From CAZFER01 sp964517495 (GTDB lineage: Bacteria; Hinthialibacterota; Hinthialibacteria; Hinthialibacterales; Hinthialibacteraceae): 64,000 nt of DNA. Of this stretch, positions 19,069 through 28,003 are shown in pieces (the stretch's first letter is position 1; every line of letters begins with the position of its first letter). The DNA lies in NCBI GenBank assembly GCA_964517495.1, contig CAZFER010000023.1, forward strand, positions 15,605 to 79,604. Reading direction: 5' to 3'. Both the position numbers and the translations under genes were made by a program. The notes under the pieces are model-generated. The model saw only the letters and a program-made list of their open reading frames with translations, was not told the origin of the DNA and did not search any database.

Positions 19069-20085
19069 ATGATACGAATTGGAATTATCGGTTGTGGGGG
19101 AATGGGGAATATGCACACCCAGGCTTGCCTGGTTAGCGGTGCGGCAAAAATCACCGCGGTGGCGGATGAGCGGCTGGATGCCGCGCAAAAATTGGCGGAT
19201 CAGGCGAATTGCGTTTGCGCTAATTCACCGGAGGAACTGGTGCTGCGAGATGATGTGGATGCGGTGATGATCTGCACACCGACACCTTCGCACCACATTC
19301 GCGCTTTAGAAGCCATCAAGGCTGGAAAACATCTTTTTGTTGAAAAACCACTGACTCGTACGCTTTCCACAGCGGATGAACTTTTAGCCGAAGTAAAAAA
19401 AGCCAATCTATTCAACCAAGTGGGCCATGTACTTCGTTTTTGGCCGGAATATGTTTATCTAAAAGAAGCCACACAGGATGGGCGATGGGGTCAATTGAAA
19501 TCCATCAAACTCATCCGAACCTGCGCCCAACCTGGTTGGTCGGCAGGAAACTGGTTGATTAATCCCGAACTGAGCGGTGGTGCAGCGTTGGATTTACACT
19601 TACACGATACAGATGTTGTGCATTTCCTTTTAGGTCAACCTGAAGCGGTCTTTTCAACCGGTGTAAAAGATTACGCTGGCTGGCGGCAAATATTCACCAA
19701 TTATTTTTATGACAATGGCCCGGCCGTTTTTGTGGAAGGGGCCTGGTATGACGGTGAAAAATATCCGTTTCGAATGGCCTATGTGGCCACCTTTGAAAAA
19801 GGGGTTCTTGACTATGATTGCACCCGGGAACAGACATTGCTTTTTTACCCCCAAAAAGGAGACGTTGAAGAACTATCGTTACCCAAACCTCCCCAAACCA
19901 AACCGGTGGAGGGGATTAATGTTACTGATCTTGGCGGTTATCTTTTACAGGATACTTACTTTTTTGAATGCCTGGCTAATCAAACCGAGCCGGAACGAGC
20001 CACCTTTCAGCATGGCCGGGATGCTATAGAAACGGTTGAAGCGGAAATTCGTTCTGCAGAAAGCGGCCAGATTGTTGGTATTTAA
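19069..20085 (+). CDS. Gfo/Idh/MocA family oxidoreductase 1
   Basis: This 338-aa NAD(P)-dependent dehydrogenase-like protein has the N-terminal Rossmann motif G-I-I-G-C-G-G-M-G. It carries the family catalytic E-K-P (F-V-E-K-P-L-T) and the C-terminal-domain G-G-x-x-L-D-L-x-x-H-D-x-D motif with conserved Asp/His. GGAG precedes the ATG. It is the first of three tandem paralogs and follows argS closely. Members act on sugars, inositols or related polyols. The substrate cannot be deduced, but the neighbouring GH106-like gene suggests carbohydrate catabolism. Confidence 0.88.
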   Translation: MIRIGIIGCGGMGNMHTQACLVSGAAKITAVADERLDAAQKLADQANCVCANSPEELVLRDDVDAVMICTPTPSHHIRALEAIKAGKHLFVEKPLTRTLSTADELLAEVKKANLFNQVGHVLRFWPEYVYLKEATQDGRWGQLKSIKLIRTCAQPGWSAGNWLINPELSGGAALDLHLHDTDVVHFLLGQPEAVFSTGVKDYAGWRQIFTNYFYDNGPAVFVEGAWYDGEKYPFRMAYVATFEKGVLDYDCTREQTLLFYPQKGDVEELSLPKPPQTKPVEGINVTDLGGYLLQDTYFFECLANQTEPERATFQHGRDAIETVEAEIRSAESGQIVGI

Positions 20086-20141
20086 ACAAATAATGGATCG
20101 CGTATCATGAATCAAACGACACACGTTAGAGGAGAGAAACA

Positions 20142-21125
20142 ATGGTCCGAATCGGCATAATCGGTGCAGGCACCATGGGGAATGCACATGCTCAATCCAT
20201 TTTACGAATGCCTGAGGTTGAACTTAAAGCGGTTGCCGATCCCAACCAGGAGAAAGCGAATTCCCTCGCCAAACCAGCGGAGGCATCAGCGTATTCTACT
20301 GTGAATGAACTATTGGATCGGGATGATATCGATGCGGTGATCGTGGCCAGCCCGACTCCTTTTCACTTTTTTCATGCACGTGATGCCATTGAAAACCAGA
20401 AACATGTTTTCCTGGAAATACCAATGGTTCGCCATAAAGATGAAGCGGATAAACTGGTTGAATTGGCCAATAAAAGCGGCCGCGTTATTACGGTTGGCCA
20501 TACCCAGCGGTTTTATCGAGAAAACCAGGCTATCAAGCAACAAGTTGATTCCGGTGCAGTAGGCAAACCGGGAATGATCCGCCTGGGGCGGCGTACTCCT
20601 CACCCCAAGAAATGGTATTCCAACTTTGAAAGCAGCGGCGGGGTGATTCTGGACGCCATGATTCACGAGCTTGATTTTTTGTTACATTGCTTTGGCTCTG
20701 CCGAACGTATTTTTTGCCAAAGCCTGTACCAACGCGTTTCAACTGAGTCGATTGACTACGCTTTGGCTAACATTCGTTTGAAAAGTGGAGCCATTGCCCA
20801 TATCGAATCATCGTGGTGCCATTACGGCCAGTTTAATATCGATGTGGAAGTGGCTGGCGATAAAGGATTGCTCCATTACGACAATCAGGAAAGCATTCCG
20901 CTAAAGGTATCACTGGTGGATTATTCAAAAGGTGCTCGCCAATACTATCATGAAAGCCCGGTGATTGTTCCAGCGTGTTTTAATCTTCTTCAGCAGTTTA
21001 TTCACGCCATAGAAGGAAAGGCTGAAAACCCGGTCACTGTGGAAGAGGGGCGAGACGCGGCAAACCTGGCATTGGCTGCGATTGACTCGATAGACACTAA
21101 ACGTCCCGTAACATTATCATCGTAA
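20142..21125 (+). CDS. Gfo/Idh/MocA family oxidoreductase 2 with altered EKP motif
   Basis: This 327-aa paralog has a G-I-I-G-A-G-T-M-G dinucleotide-binding motif and a C-terminal G-G-V-I-L-D-A-M-I-H-E-L-D motif. The normally near-invariant E-K-P is E-I-P here (residues 92-94), because codon 93 at 20418-20420 reads ATA instead of AAA. In characterised members that Lys contacts the cofactor and substrate, so activity may be reduced or changed. GAGGAG precedes the ATG. The gene lies 56 bases after paralog 1 and 23 bases before paralog 3, probably in one operon. Confidence 0.87.
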   Translation: MVRIGIIGAGTMGNAHAQSILRMPEVELKAVADPNQEKANSLAKPAEASAYSTVNELLDRDDIDAVIVASPTPFHFFHARDAIENQKHVFLEIPMVRHKDEADKLVELANKSGRVITVGHTQRFYRENQAIKQQVDSGAVGKPGMIRLGRRTPHPKKWYSNFESSGGVILDAMIHELDFLLHCFGSAERIFCQSLYQRVSTESIDYALANIRLKSGAIAHIESSWCHYGQFNIDVEVAGDKGLLHYDNQESIPLKVSLVDYSKGARQYYHESPVIVPACFNLLQQFIHAIEGKAENPVTVEEGRDAANLALAAIDSIDTKRPVTLSS

Positions 21126-21148
21126 TTGGAGAGGGAGGGAAAACCATT

Positions 21149-22147
21149 ATGACCACCCGAATAGGCATGATATCATTTGCACATTTACACGCCCATAGTT
21201 ATGCGGCGAGTTTAAAACAAATACCGGAGCAAGCGGAAATTGCAGGCGTGTTTGACGATAATCCTGAGCGGGGCAAAGAGGCCGCTGAAGGTTTGAATGT
21301 CCCGTTTTTCGATTCATGTGAACAACTACTTGAGCAGGATATTCAAGGCGTGGTTATTTGTTCTGAAAACGCCAAGCATAAAGACTTTGCTCTCCAATCA
21401 GCGGAAGCGGGAAAACATATCTTATGTGAAAAACCTATTTCGATTTCCGTGCCTGATGCCCAAAGCATGATCGATAGCTGCTCGAAAAATAACATAAAAC
21501 TAATGATTGCCTTTCCCTGCCGCTTTATTACCAGCATTGTTCGGATATATCAACTTTTACAGGAAGGCCGTTTAGGGAAAATATTGGCAATGAAGGGTAC
21601 CAACCGCGGCACCATGCCTGGGGGATGGTTTATCGAGAAGAACTTGGCCGGAGGCGGTGCGGTGATGGATCATACCGTCCATGTGGTCGATGCCTGGCGC
21701 TGGATGCTGAATAAGGATGTGGTTTCGGTGTATGCTGAATCAGACCAGTTGTTTTACTCTGACATCAACATTGATGATACAGGTCTTTTATCACTTGAAT
21801 TCGAAGGGGGAATCTTTGCCACCCTGGATACCTCGTGGTCTCGCCCCAATGCGTCTTTCCCGACCTGGGGGGATGTCACCATGGAAATCGTCGGCGAAAA
21901 AGGATCATTGAGTTTGGATGCTTTCCGTCAGCAATTGGAAATATATAATAATGATATGGTTAAATCCCAATGGGTATGTTGGACGGATGATCCCAACCTG
22001 GCCATGATCAAGGGATTCATTAAAATGATTGAAAACAATGATGAGTCACCCGTCCCGGGTTATGATGGATTGAAGGCGATGGAAGTGGCCCTGGCCGCTT
22101 ATCGCTCTATTGAAGCCAAAGGACCGGTGGCACTACCATTAATATAA
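21149..22147 (+). CDS. Gfo/Idh/MocA family oxidoreductase 3
   Basis: This 332-aa protein is the third tandem paralog. The Rossmann entry is atypical (M-I-S-F-A-H-L-H-A in place of the usual Gly-rich turn), so the cofactor-binding loop differs from its neighbours. The catalytic E-K-P is intact (L-C-E-K-P-I-S). The C-terminal motif G-G-G-A-V-M-D-H-T-V-H-V-V-D is present. A strong GAGAGGGAGG stands upstream of the ATG. It ends 23 bases before the response-regulator gene, which may belong to the same transcript. Confidence 0.85.
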   Translation: MTTRIGMISFAHLHAHSYAASLKQIPEQAEIAGVFDDNPERGKEAAEGLNVPFFDSCEQLLEQDIQGVVICSENAKHKDFALQSAEAGKHILCEKPISISVPDAQSMIDSCSKNNIKLMIAFPCRFITSIVRIYQLLQEGRLGKILAMKGTNRGTMPGGWFIEKNLAGGGAVMDHTVHVVDAWRWMLNKDVVSVYAESDQLFYSDINIDDTGLLSLEFEGGIFATLDTSWSRPNASFPTWGDVTMEIVGEKGSLSLDAFRQQLEIYNNDMVKSQWVCWTDDPNLAMIKGFIKMIENNDESPVPGYDGLKAMEVALAAYRSIEAKGPVALPLI

Positions 22148-22170
22148 ATTGCGTTGTTACTGAAGGTACG

Positions 22171-23412
22171 ATGAGTTCCAAACGACGAATCATGATAGTG
22201 GATGATAACCAGCAGTATCGAAGGGCCGTGGTTCGAAATCTAACCCTTGCCGGTTATCACGTGGTTGAGGCGGAAGATTCCAGCGAAGGCATGGAAAAAA
22301 TCCAAACCGATCATCCTCAAGTTGTGATTACTGATTTGGATATGCGCACCCACGATGAAGGACTAACCTTTATCCGCGAGGTCAAGCGGCAACACCCTCA
22401 CTTGCCAATGATCATGATTTCAGCCGTAGGATCGTTCGATGAAGGGGCTTTAGCACGCCAATATGGGGCTATGTTTGTTTTAAGCAAATCGCGTATCGAT
22501 GAAGAAATCGATACGCTTTACCAAAAATTGGATACCATTTATTCGCACATTGAGCATATCGGTTCCTTGCGTGAACGTGTGGATAATCTATCCAATAATG
22601 AAGAGGATTCGATGGTATCGTTTAAAGGCGAGCTTCAAAACTTGATTGAAAATCAAGACCTGGATATGGGTTTAAAAAGTGAAGTTTACGAACTGCTGGA
22701 ACGCCTTGAACAAACTCAACCACGATCTGAACGATGGATGGAAAAACTTGATATCGATTCAATCCTGCAATCCATTAACGATGAGTTACCAGAGGTGGAT
22801 CGATTGGATTCCGAAACCAAAACCATGCTGGCGGTGGCGGAAAGCATGTTCAAATCTCCTTCATCCACAACTTTGTCAGTAGCCCGTAATGTTAGTTTTT
22901 CTTACTCATTTGCGGTGGAAAATGAAGTGAAAATGCGGATTGGCCGAAAAGTAAACCGGTTACTTTCCAGTGCGACTATACAGACGAGGGCCAATCAACT
23001 TTATGACGATAAATTGGGAAACCTGGATATCTTTTTCAATCAATATTTGATTCGAACCATCCAGCAGCATGATCTTGAGTTGAATTCAGATATTACCCGG
23101 CAAGTGCTTGAACGGATTTTGAAGCATGGTTCAAAATATAAACCTGATGGATTAAAAGCGTTGGGTGTGATCATATTTTGTTGGGGGCGAAACCACAATT
23201 TTACCAACCGGCAAGGGAAAGTGGATATACAAAACCCCTTGGGTATTAAAGGACTAACCGACGATAAAATTATCAAATTAGCCAGCCAATTGATCCTCTT
23301 GCAGCATTTACGCAATCCATTCATCCATCCGGAATTTAATGAACGCGAAAAAACCGAATCCGTCCGTACAACGGCATTTGCCTGCTTATCGCTCACGAGC
23401 AAAGTGGTGTGA
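22171..23412 (+). CDS. Response regulator with HEPN-like C-terminal domain
   Basis: This 413-aa protein starts with a receiver domain (about residues 5-125): acidic pair Asp11/Asp12, phosphoacceptor Asp55 in I-T-D-L-D-M, and a conserved Lys in L-S-K-S. The long helical remainder (about 140-413) has no DNA-binding motif I recognise. Near its end, residues 381-386 read R-N-P-F-I-H, matching the R-N-x3-H motif typical of HEPN-fold RNases or tRNA-modifying domains. AAGG lies five bases before the ATG. No cognate kinase is adjacent. An RNA-targeting output is inferred from one motif only. Confidence 0.75.
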   Translation: MSSKRRIMIVDDNQQYRRAVVRNLTLAGYHVVEAEDSSEGMEKIQTDHPQVVITDLDMRTHDEGLTFIREVKRQHPHLPMIMISAVGSFDEGALARQYGAMFVLSKSRIDEEIDTLYQKLDTIYSHIEHIGSLRERVDNLSNNEEDSMVSFKGELQNLIENQDLDMGLKSEVYELLERLEQTQPRSERWMEKLDIDSILQSINDELPEVDRLDSETKTMLAVAESMFKSPSSTTLSVARNVSFSYSFAVENEVKMRIGRKVNRLLSSATIQTRANQLYDDKLGNLDIFFNQYLIRTIQQHDLELNSDITRQVLERILKHGSKYKPDGLKALGVIIFCWGRNHNFTNRQGKVDIQNPLGIKGLTDDKIIKLASQLILLQHLRNPFIHPEFNEREKTESVRTTAFACLSLTSKVV

Positions 23413-23447
23413 GTGATCTTTATGAAATAAAGTAGATCCTAAACAAC

Positions 23448-24635
23448 GTGAACGTTCTTTTTATATTACCTCAAATTCCCTATCCACCTCACAGCGGTGG
23501 CCGTATTGTAACCTGGAATACGTTAAAGCGTTTTTCACGTGAGTGTCGTGTCAATGCGGTATGTCTTTATCATCATCCCGATGAGCTTAAGTATTTAGAT
23601 ACCGTAAAGGAATATTGTGAGGAAGTGGCTGCGTTTCCGGCTTATGAAAAATGGGCAAAACGTCCCATGATAAAATCGGTATTCTCTTCTCGTCCATTTA
23701 AAGCCCATCGTTTTTTCAATCCAAATATGTATATCTATATACAGCGAATGCTTCAACGTCATAAATTCGATGTAATTCATGCCCAGAATTTTTATACCGC
23801 CGCTTATGTGCGCGGGGATGAACCATGCCTGAAAGTTCATTATAAGGAAAATATCGAAGGAAACATTCTATCGCGATGGGCAGCGCACAGCACAAATCCA
23901 GCGATAAAGTTTCTTGCAGGTCTGGAAGGTATGCGAACCAAACGATATGAATTGGAATCCTGCCGCAAATTTGACCGCATCCTGACCATCTCGCCAATTG
24001 ACCGGGACGAATTGCTTTCGATGGATAAGAATCTTCCCATTCATCATCAACGCCCAGGGGTGGATTTAGATGATTACCCATTATTAGAGGAAATTGAGGG
24101 ACCACCAACCTTGGTGTTTACCGGTACAATGTCGTATTATCCCAATACCTTTGGGGCGTATGAATTTTTGACAACTATTTGGCCGGAATTAAAACGCCAC
24201 ATCCCTGAATTACAATGTTATATCGTGGGGGCTGGGCCGCCAGAGTATTTAGCTGAATTTGATGGACAAAATGGAATAACCATTACTGGAAAAGTGACAA
24301 GTGTAAGAGATTATTTGCGCAAAGCCTGGCTTTATATCGTGCCCCTGTATATTGGTGGGGGAATTCGATTAAAAATTTTGGAAGCCATGGCATCGGGGCG
24401 AACGGTGGTCTCAACACCGATTGGCTGTGAAGGATTGGATGTCAAAGATGGAGAGCATCTGCGCATCGCCACCAATACAGGACAGTTTATTCAATCCATT
24501 GTTGAATTGATTGGAAAGAAGGACAAACGTGAACGCCTTCAACGAAACGCCCGGCGCTTGATGGAGGAGGAATATAACTGGGATAAGATCATTCCCCGCC
24601 AGGTTGCCCAGTACCGTTCCCAATGTTCTCTCTAA
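23448..24635 (+). CDS. GT4-family glycosyltransferase
   Basis: This 395-aa GT-B fold glycosyltransferase probably transfers a sugar from a nucleotide-sugar donor in surface polysaccharide or cell-wall glycan assembly. The N-terminus has the acceptor-side motif P-Y-P-P-H-S-G-G-R. The donor-binding end has G-G-G-I-R-L-K-I-L-E-A-M-A-S-G, with the E-x7-E-like retaining-GT signature. It resembles the sugar transferases found in exopolysaccharide gene clusters. The GTG start has no strong Shine-Dalgarno motif. Its 3' end overlaps the convergent FliJ-like gene by 47 bases. Confidence 0.85.
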   Translation: MNVLFILPQIPYPPHSGGRIVTWNTLKRFSRECRVNAVCLYHHPDELKYLDTVKEYCEEVAAFPAYEKWAKRPMIKSVFSSRPFKAHRFFNPNMYIYIQRMLQRHKFDVIHAQNFYTAAYVRGDEPCLKVHYKENIEGNILSRWAAHSTNPAIKFLAGLEGMRTKRYELESCRKFDRILTISPIDRDELLSMDKNLPIHHQRPGVDLDDYPLLEEIEGPPTLVFTGTMSYYPNTFGAYEFLTTIWPELKRHIPELQCYIVGAGPPEYLAEFDGQNGITITGKVTSVRDYLRKAWLYIVPLYIGGGIRLKILEAMASGRTVVSTPIGCEGLDVKDGEHLRIATNTGQFIQSIVELIGKKDKRERLQRNARRLMEEEYNWDKIIPRQVAQYRSQCSL

Positions 24636-25854
24636 CCGGAGGTGGGAGAGGATTACCTGGAGGCAGTGTGGGAGTTAATATTGAATTAGGATTATCGATA
24701 TCATATAGTTCATAATCATCGGTGTTTACATATTTCTTCAAAATTTCGGCACCCGTGTTGGGATCCGCTTTCGAAATGGCTTCCAATAGTTTGTTTCTCG
24801 CCCGTTCTTCCATTTTTCGAAGAATACGAATCAAAATCAGTTTATTTTCTTCTTCCTCTTCAGGCGATTGCGCATTTGCCGCCTGGAAAAGGGTTATCGC
24901 CATTTGTGCGATATTACGTTCACTTCCCGCCGCAAGGGAATCCGCCATGATTTGCTCACGTTGGCTAAGTGCACTTTTTTCTCGATCTTGCAGGTTCGTT
25001 TGAAGATTTCTTAAGGCGGACAATGTGGTTGAAGCTTCTTGAATCATCCCACTGATTTTTTCTTCCCGTTCATCCAATAAAGATTCCTGCTCTTCCAATT
25101 CTTCTTCCTTTTGTTGCAGCTGCTCACGAAGTGAACTTAATCGTTCCCGTTCACGAGCAATGTTTTCTAATACTTGAGGCATGGGGGCATCGATAGGGCC
25201 AAAAAGATCCTCTGGAGTGACATATCGCTCTGTATCAGTCGCGGAAACAGGTGAAACGGTTTCCGTGGCGCTTGTTATACGGCCTTTGCCGATGTATGGA
25301 ATCTTATCAAGCACACTTTTATCGACCACACCCGTTAGAAGAGCTACAGCGGCTGCGATTCCCGCCAACAAAATAGCGCTGAGCAGATAGAGCATAATCC
25401 CCCCGCGTTCTTGCGAACGGCGAACATATTTTTGTGTCCCGATTTCATCCATCATCGCAGCATCCTCCTTCCGTCTTTCCGTCTCCCATTCGTTTTTACG
25501 CCGTTCCTTTAACCGTTCCAGGATTTTTTCCTCTTGATAGAGTTTAACCAATTCTTTTCGTTTTTCTTCTTGTTCCTGGCGAAATTGCCCGATTTCCTGA
25601 CGCTTTTGCATTTCAACTTGTGCGGTATAGCTGCGAAACATATCCAATGATCGTTCCGCTTGCAATAAATGCGTGTCATCGGTCTCTTCCATCAAGCGTT
25701 GCCTCATATCCTGAACGGCTTGCCGGCCTGCCTCAATTTCCTGTAATTGTTGTTGAATTTTATCTTCCAAGTCAGCAATCTCTTCTTCCTTTCGCTCGAT
25801 TTGATAGTTTTTTAGCCGGATGACGGGATCAAGTCGAAAACGGAAGTGTCTCAT
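24589..25854 (-). CDS. FliJ-like protein fused to a MotE-like domain
   Basis: This 421-aa product carries a FliJ-type coiled coil at residues 1-145 (F-R-L-D-P-V-I-R-L-K-N-Y at the start, as in FliJ). A clear transmembrane helix follows at about 152-176, then a Thr/Ser/Pro linker, a long Glu-rich coiled coil (about 227-305), a MotE/MgtE_N-like helical segment (about 315-376, with I-L-R-K-M-E and G-A-E-I-L-K-K-Y) and a Pro-rich tail. FliJ normally is about 150 aa and soluble, serving FliI and FlhA. MotE-like proteins are separate membrane-anchored stator-associated factors. The ATG overlaps the fliI stop by four bases. Whether it still works as FliJ is unknown. Confidence 0.8.
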   Translation of the reverse strand: MRHFRFRLDPVIRLKNYQIERKEEEIADLEDKIQQQLQEIEAGRQAVQDMRQRLMEETDDTHLLQAERSLDMFRSYTAQVEMQKRQEIGQFRQEQEEKRKELVKLYQEEKILERLKERRKNEWETERRKEDAAMMDEIGTQKYVRRSQERGGIMLYLLSAILLAGIAAAVALLTGVVDKSVLDKIPYIGKGRITSATETVSPVSATDTERYVTPEDLFGPIDAPMPQVLENIARERERLSSLREQLQQKEEELEEQESLLDEREEKISGMIQEASTTLSALRNLQTNLQDREKSALSQREQIMADSLAAGSERNIAQMAITLFQAANAQSPEEEEENKLILIRILRKMEERARNKLLEAISKADPNTGAEILKKYVNTDDYELYDIDNPNSILTPTLPPGNPLPPPVRENIGNGTGQPGGE

Positions 25855-27233
25855 TGTCCGCCACCCCCTTGTTTAGCAGGAGGTTTAGCCTGACGGGGAA
25901 CACACTGTTTGGCGATATCCATCATTTGTTTGATCGAGTCATCATATGAAACCTGCTGATTTATTCCCTGTCGTAAAAAATTATTGATGGTTTGAATCAT
26001 CTCCATCGCCATATCAATATCGCTGCTGGAACCTCGCTGGTAAGCCCCAATATTGATCAAATCCTCCGCATCACGATAGATAGAGGTTACTTCACAAATT
26101 CTTCGAGCGCAAACAACATGTTCTTCCGGAACAATATCCACCATCACACGGCTAACGCTTTGCAGAATATCGACTGACGGATAATGGCTTTTGTGAGCCA
26201 ATTGACGAGATAGCACGATATGTCCATCCAATATACCGCGGGTGGCATCAGCAATAGGCTCATTCATATCATCACCTTCCACCAAAACGGTGAAGAGTCC
26301 TGTAATGGTGCCTTCATCCGGTGTGGTACCCGCTCGTTCCAGAAAAGAAGGCAGCAAAGCAAATACGGAGGGTGTGTAACCTCGTGTGGTGGGTGGTTCA
26401 CCTGCTGCCAGTCCAACCTCGCGTTGGGCCATAGCCATGCGAGTAACGGAATCCATCATGAATAAGACATTTTTCCCCTGATTTCGAAAATGCTCAGCGA
26501 TGGTCATGGCCGCCAACGCCCCTTTAACCCGCATCAACGGTGGATTATCACCGGTCGCCACCACAAGCACACTTCGTTTCAAGCCTTCTTCCCCCAGGTC
26601 TTTCTCGATAAACTCTCTTACTTCCCGGCCACGTTCACCTATCAAGCCAATGACGTTGACATCTGCTTCCGTGGCTCGGGCGATCATCCCCATCAAGGTA
26701 CTCTTACCTACCCCGCTTCCAGAAAACACCCCAATACGCTGGCCACGCCCCCAGGTCAAGATAGCATCAATGACTTTAACGCCTGTCGAGAGAGGTTGAA
26801 TAATTCGCTTTCGGGTGATAGCGCTGGGTGGCTGACTATAGATTGAACGGATGGTATCCGTCTTGGCACTACCTTTCCCATCGACCGGATTCCCCAATCC
26901 ATCCAGGATGCGGCCCAGCAGGCCATCTCCGCATTTGATTTTTAATGGGCCGCCAGAAGAGATCACTTCACATCCGGGACGAATTCCGGTGATCTCGCCA
27001 AACGCCATTAAGATGACGCGTCCCCCTCGAAATCCAACAATTTCCGCCGGGATAGGTTGGCCATCGTTGGGTGGATAAATATGGACCAAATCGCCTACTG
27101 CTCCACCGGGTCCACGTGCGAGAATAACCACCCCAACAAGTTCGTCAACATATCCACGCTGACGAATCGGTTGAACATGATCAAGCGACCAGCGAATGGC
27201 TTTCCAATCTATGGTATGGGGAGTAAGTGTCAT
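25851..27233 (-). CDS. fliI: Flagellar export ATPase FliI
   Basis: This 460-aa ATPase of the flagellar type III export apparatus is related to F1-beta. Walker A is G-S-G-V-G-K-S-T, and the Walker B region is V-L-F-M-M-D-S-V-T-R. The family signature P-S-V-F-A-L-L-P-S-F-L-E-R-A-G is present. It hydrolyses ATP to help unfold and deliver export substrates at the base of the basal body. Four-base overlaps on both sides (ATGA with fliH upstream and with the FliJ-like gene downstream) show tight translational coupling. Confidence 0.96.
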   Translation of the reverse strand: MTLTPHTIDWKAIRWSLDHVQPIRQRGYVDELVGVVILARGPGGAVGDLVHIYPPNDGQPIPAEIVGFRGGRVILMAFGEITGIRPGCEVISSGGPLKIKCGDGLLGRILDGLGNPVDGKGSAKTDTIRSIYSQPPSAITRKRIIQPLSTGVKVIDAILTWGRGQRIGVFSGSGVGKSTLMGMIARATEADVNVIGLIGERGREVREFIEKDLGEEGLKRSVLVVATGDNPPLMRVKGALAAMTIAEHFRNQGKNVLFMMDSVTRMAMAQREVGLAAGEPPTTRGYTPSVFALLPSFLERAGTTPDEGTITGLFTVLVEGDDMNEPIADATRGILDGHIVLSRQLAHKSHYPSVDILQSVSRVMVDIVPEEHVVCARRICEVTSIYRDAEDLINIGAYQRGSSSDIDMAMEMIQTINNFLRQGINQQVSYDDSIKQMMDIAKQCVPRQAKPPAKQGGGGQ

Positions 27234-27955
27234 GAATTAAGCAAGGTATCGTTAAGAATTTCAATCTGTTTATCCACACGTCCGTCAATTCCACCGGTTC
27301 CGGACTCGATTATTACTCCACCCCGGTCAACCCGGGTGTCCACAGCGATATTGACTTTTTCAATTTCATCGAAAATTTGGGTGAAATGAGGAACCCAGGC
27401 TTCAATCTTTTCCTTATCTTCAGGATGAACATAAATATTTAAAGTCTGCCGGTCTGCCGCCAGTTTGATACACTCTTTTGTCACTCTGACCACCACTTCA
27501 TCATCTTCTTCAATTTTCTTTTTCACAACCCTGGATACCAAATCCGCTACTAATTTTCGGATTTCATGCTCCTGTTCAAAAAACATATTTTCCAGGATTT
27601 GTTGTCCCTCTCGAAGCATATTACCTAAATCATTCAACACTCCGGAGACTTCCTGGCGTGCCTCCTGGCGTCCTTCATTTAGCCCTTCCTGATGTCCTTC
27701 CTGTTTGGCGTTTTGTTTTATGTCCCCCGCTTCGCGTTGTGCTTCGGCAAGAATGGATTGTTTTTCTTCCTCCGCCGAAGCCAAAATGGCCCCCTTTTGT
27801 TCGGAGGCATCTTTTAAAATCTTCTTTTCCTTCTGCTGTGCCTTATGCACAATTTCATCCGCTTCGTCGTCCGCGTGTTTCAACACTTTATGCCGTTCAA
27901 CCACACGGTAAGGGCGTTCATTTTGAACATTGGGTGCTTTGATAATACGCGCCAT
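27230..27955 (-). CDS. fliH: Flagellar assembly protein FliH
   Basis: This 241-aa protein is the peripheral stalk-like regulator of FliI. It has a long Glu/Lys/Gln-rich coiled coil in the N-terminal two thirds (including Q-E-G-H-Q-E-G-L-N-E-G-R-Q-E repeats, typical of FliH). The C-terminal V/FliH domain has D-T-R-V-D-R-G-G-V-I-I-E-S-G-T-G-G-I-D, as in FliH/HrpE-type proteins. Its position directly before fliI and the four-base overlap agree. The AAGG before the ATG is about 12 bases away. Confidence 0.92.
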   Translation of the reverse strand: MARIIKAPNVQNERPYRVVERHKVLKHADDEADEIVHKAQQKEKKILKDASEQKGAILASAEEEKQSILAEAQREAGDIKQNAKQEGHQEGLNEGRQEARQEVSGVLNDLGNMLREGQQILENMFFEQEHEIRKLVADLVSRVVKKKIEEDDEVVVRVTKECIKLAADRQTLNIYVHPEDKEKIEAWVPHFTQIFDEIEKVNIAVDTRVDRGGVIIESGTGGIDGRVDKQIEILNDTLLNS

Positions 27956-28003
27956 CTTTTATATAAACCTTGTTTCAAAGTATTAAGTACATATCCATTG
28001 TTG

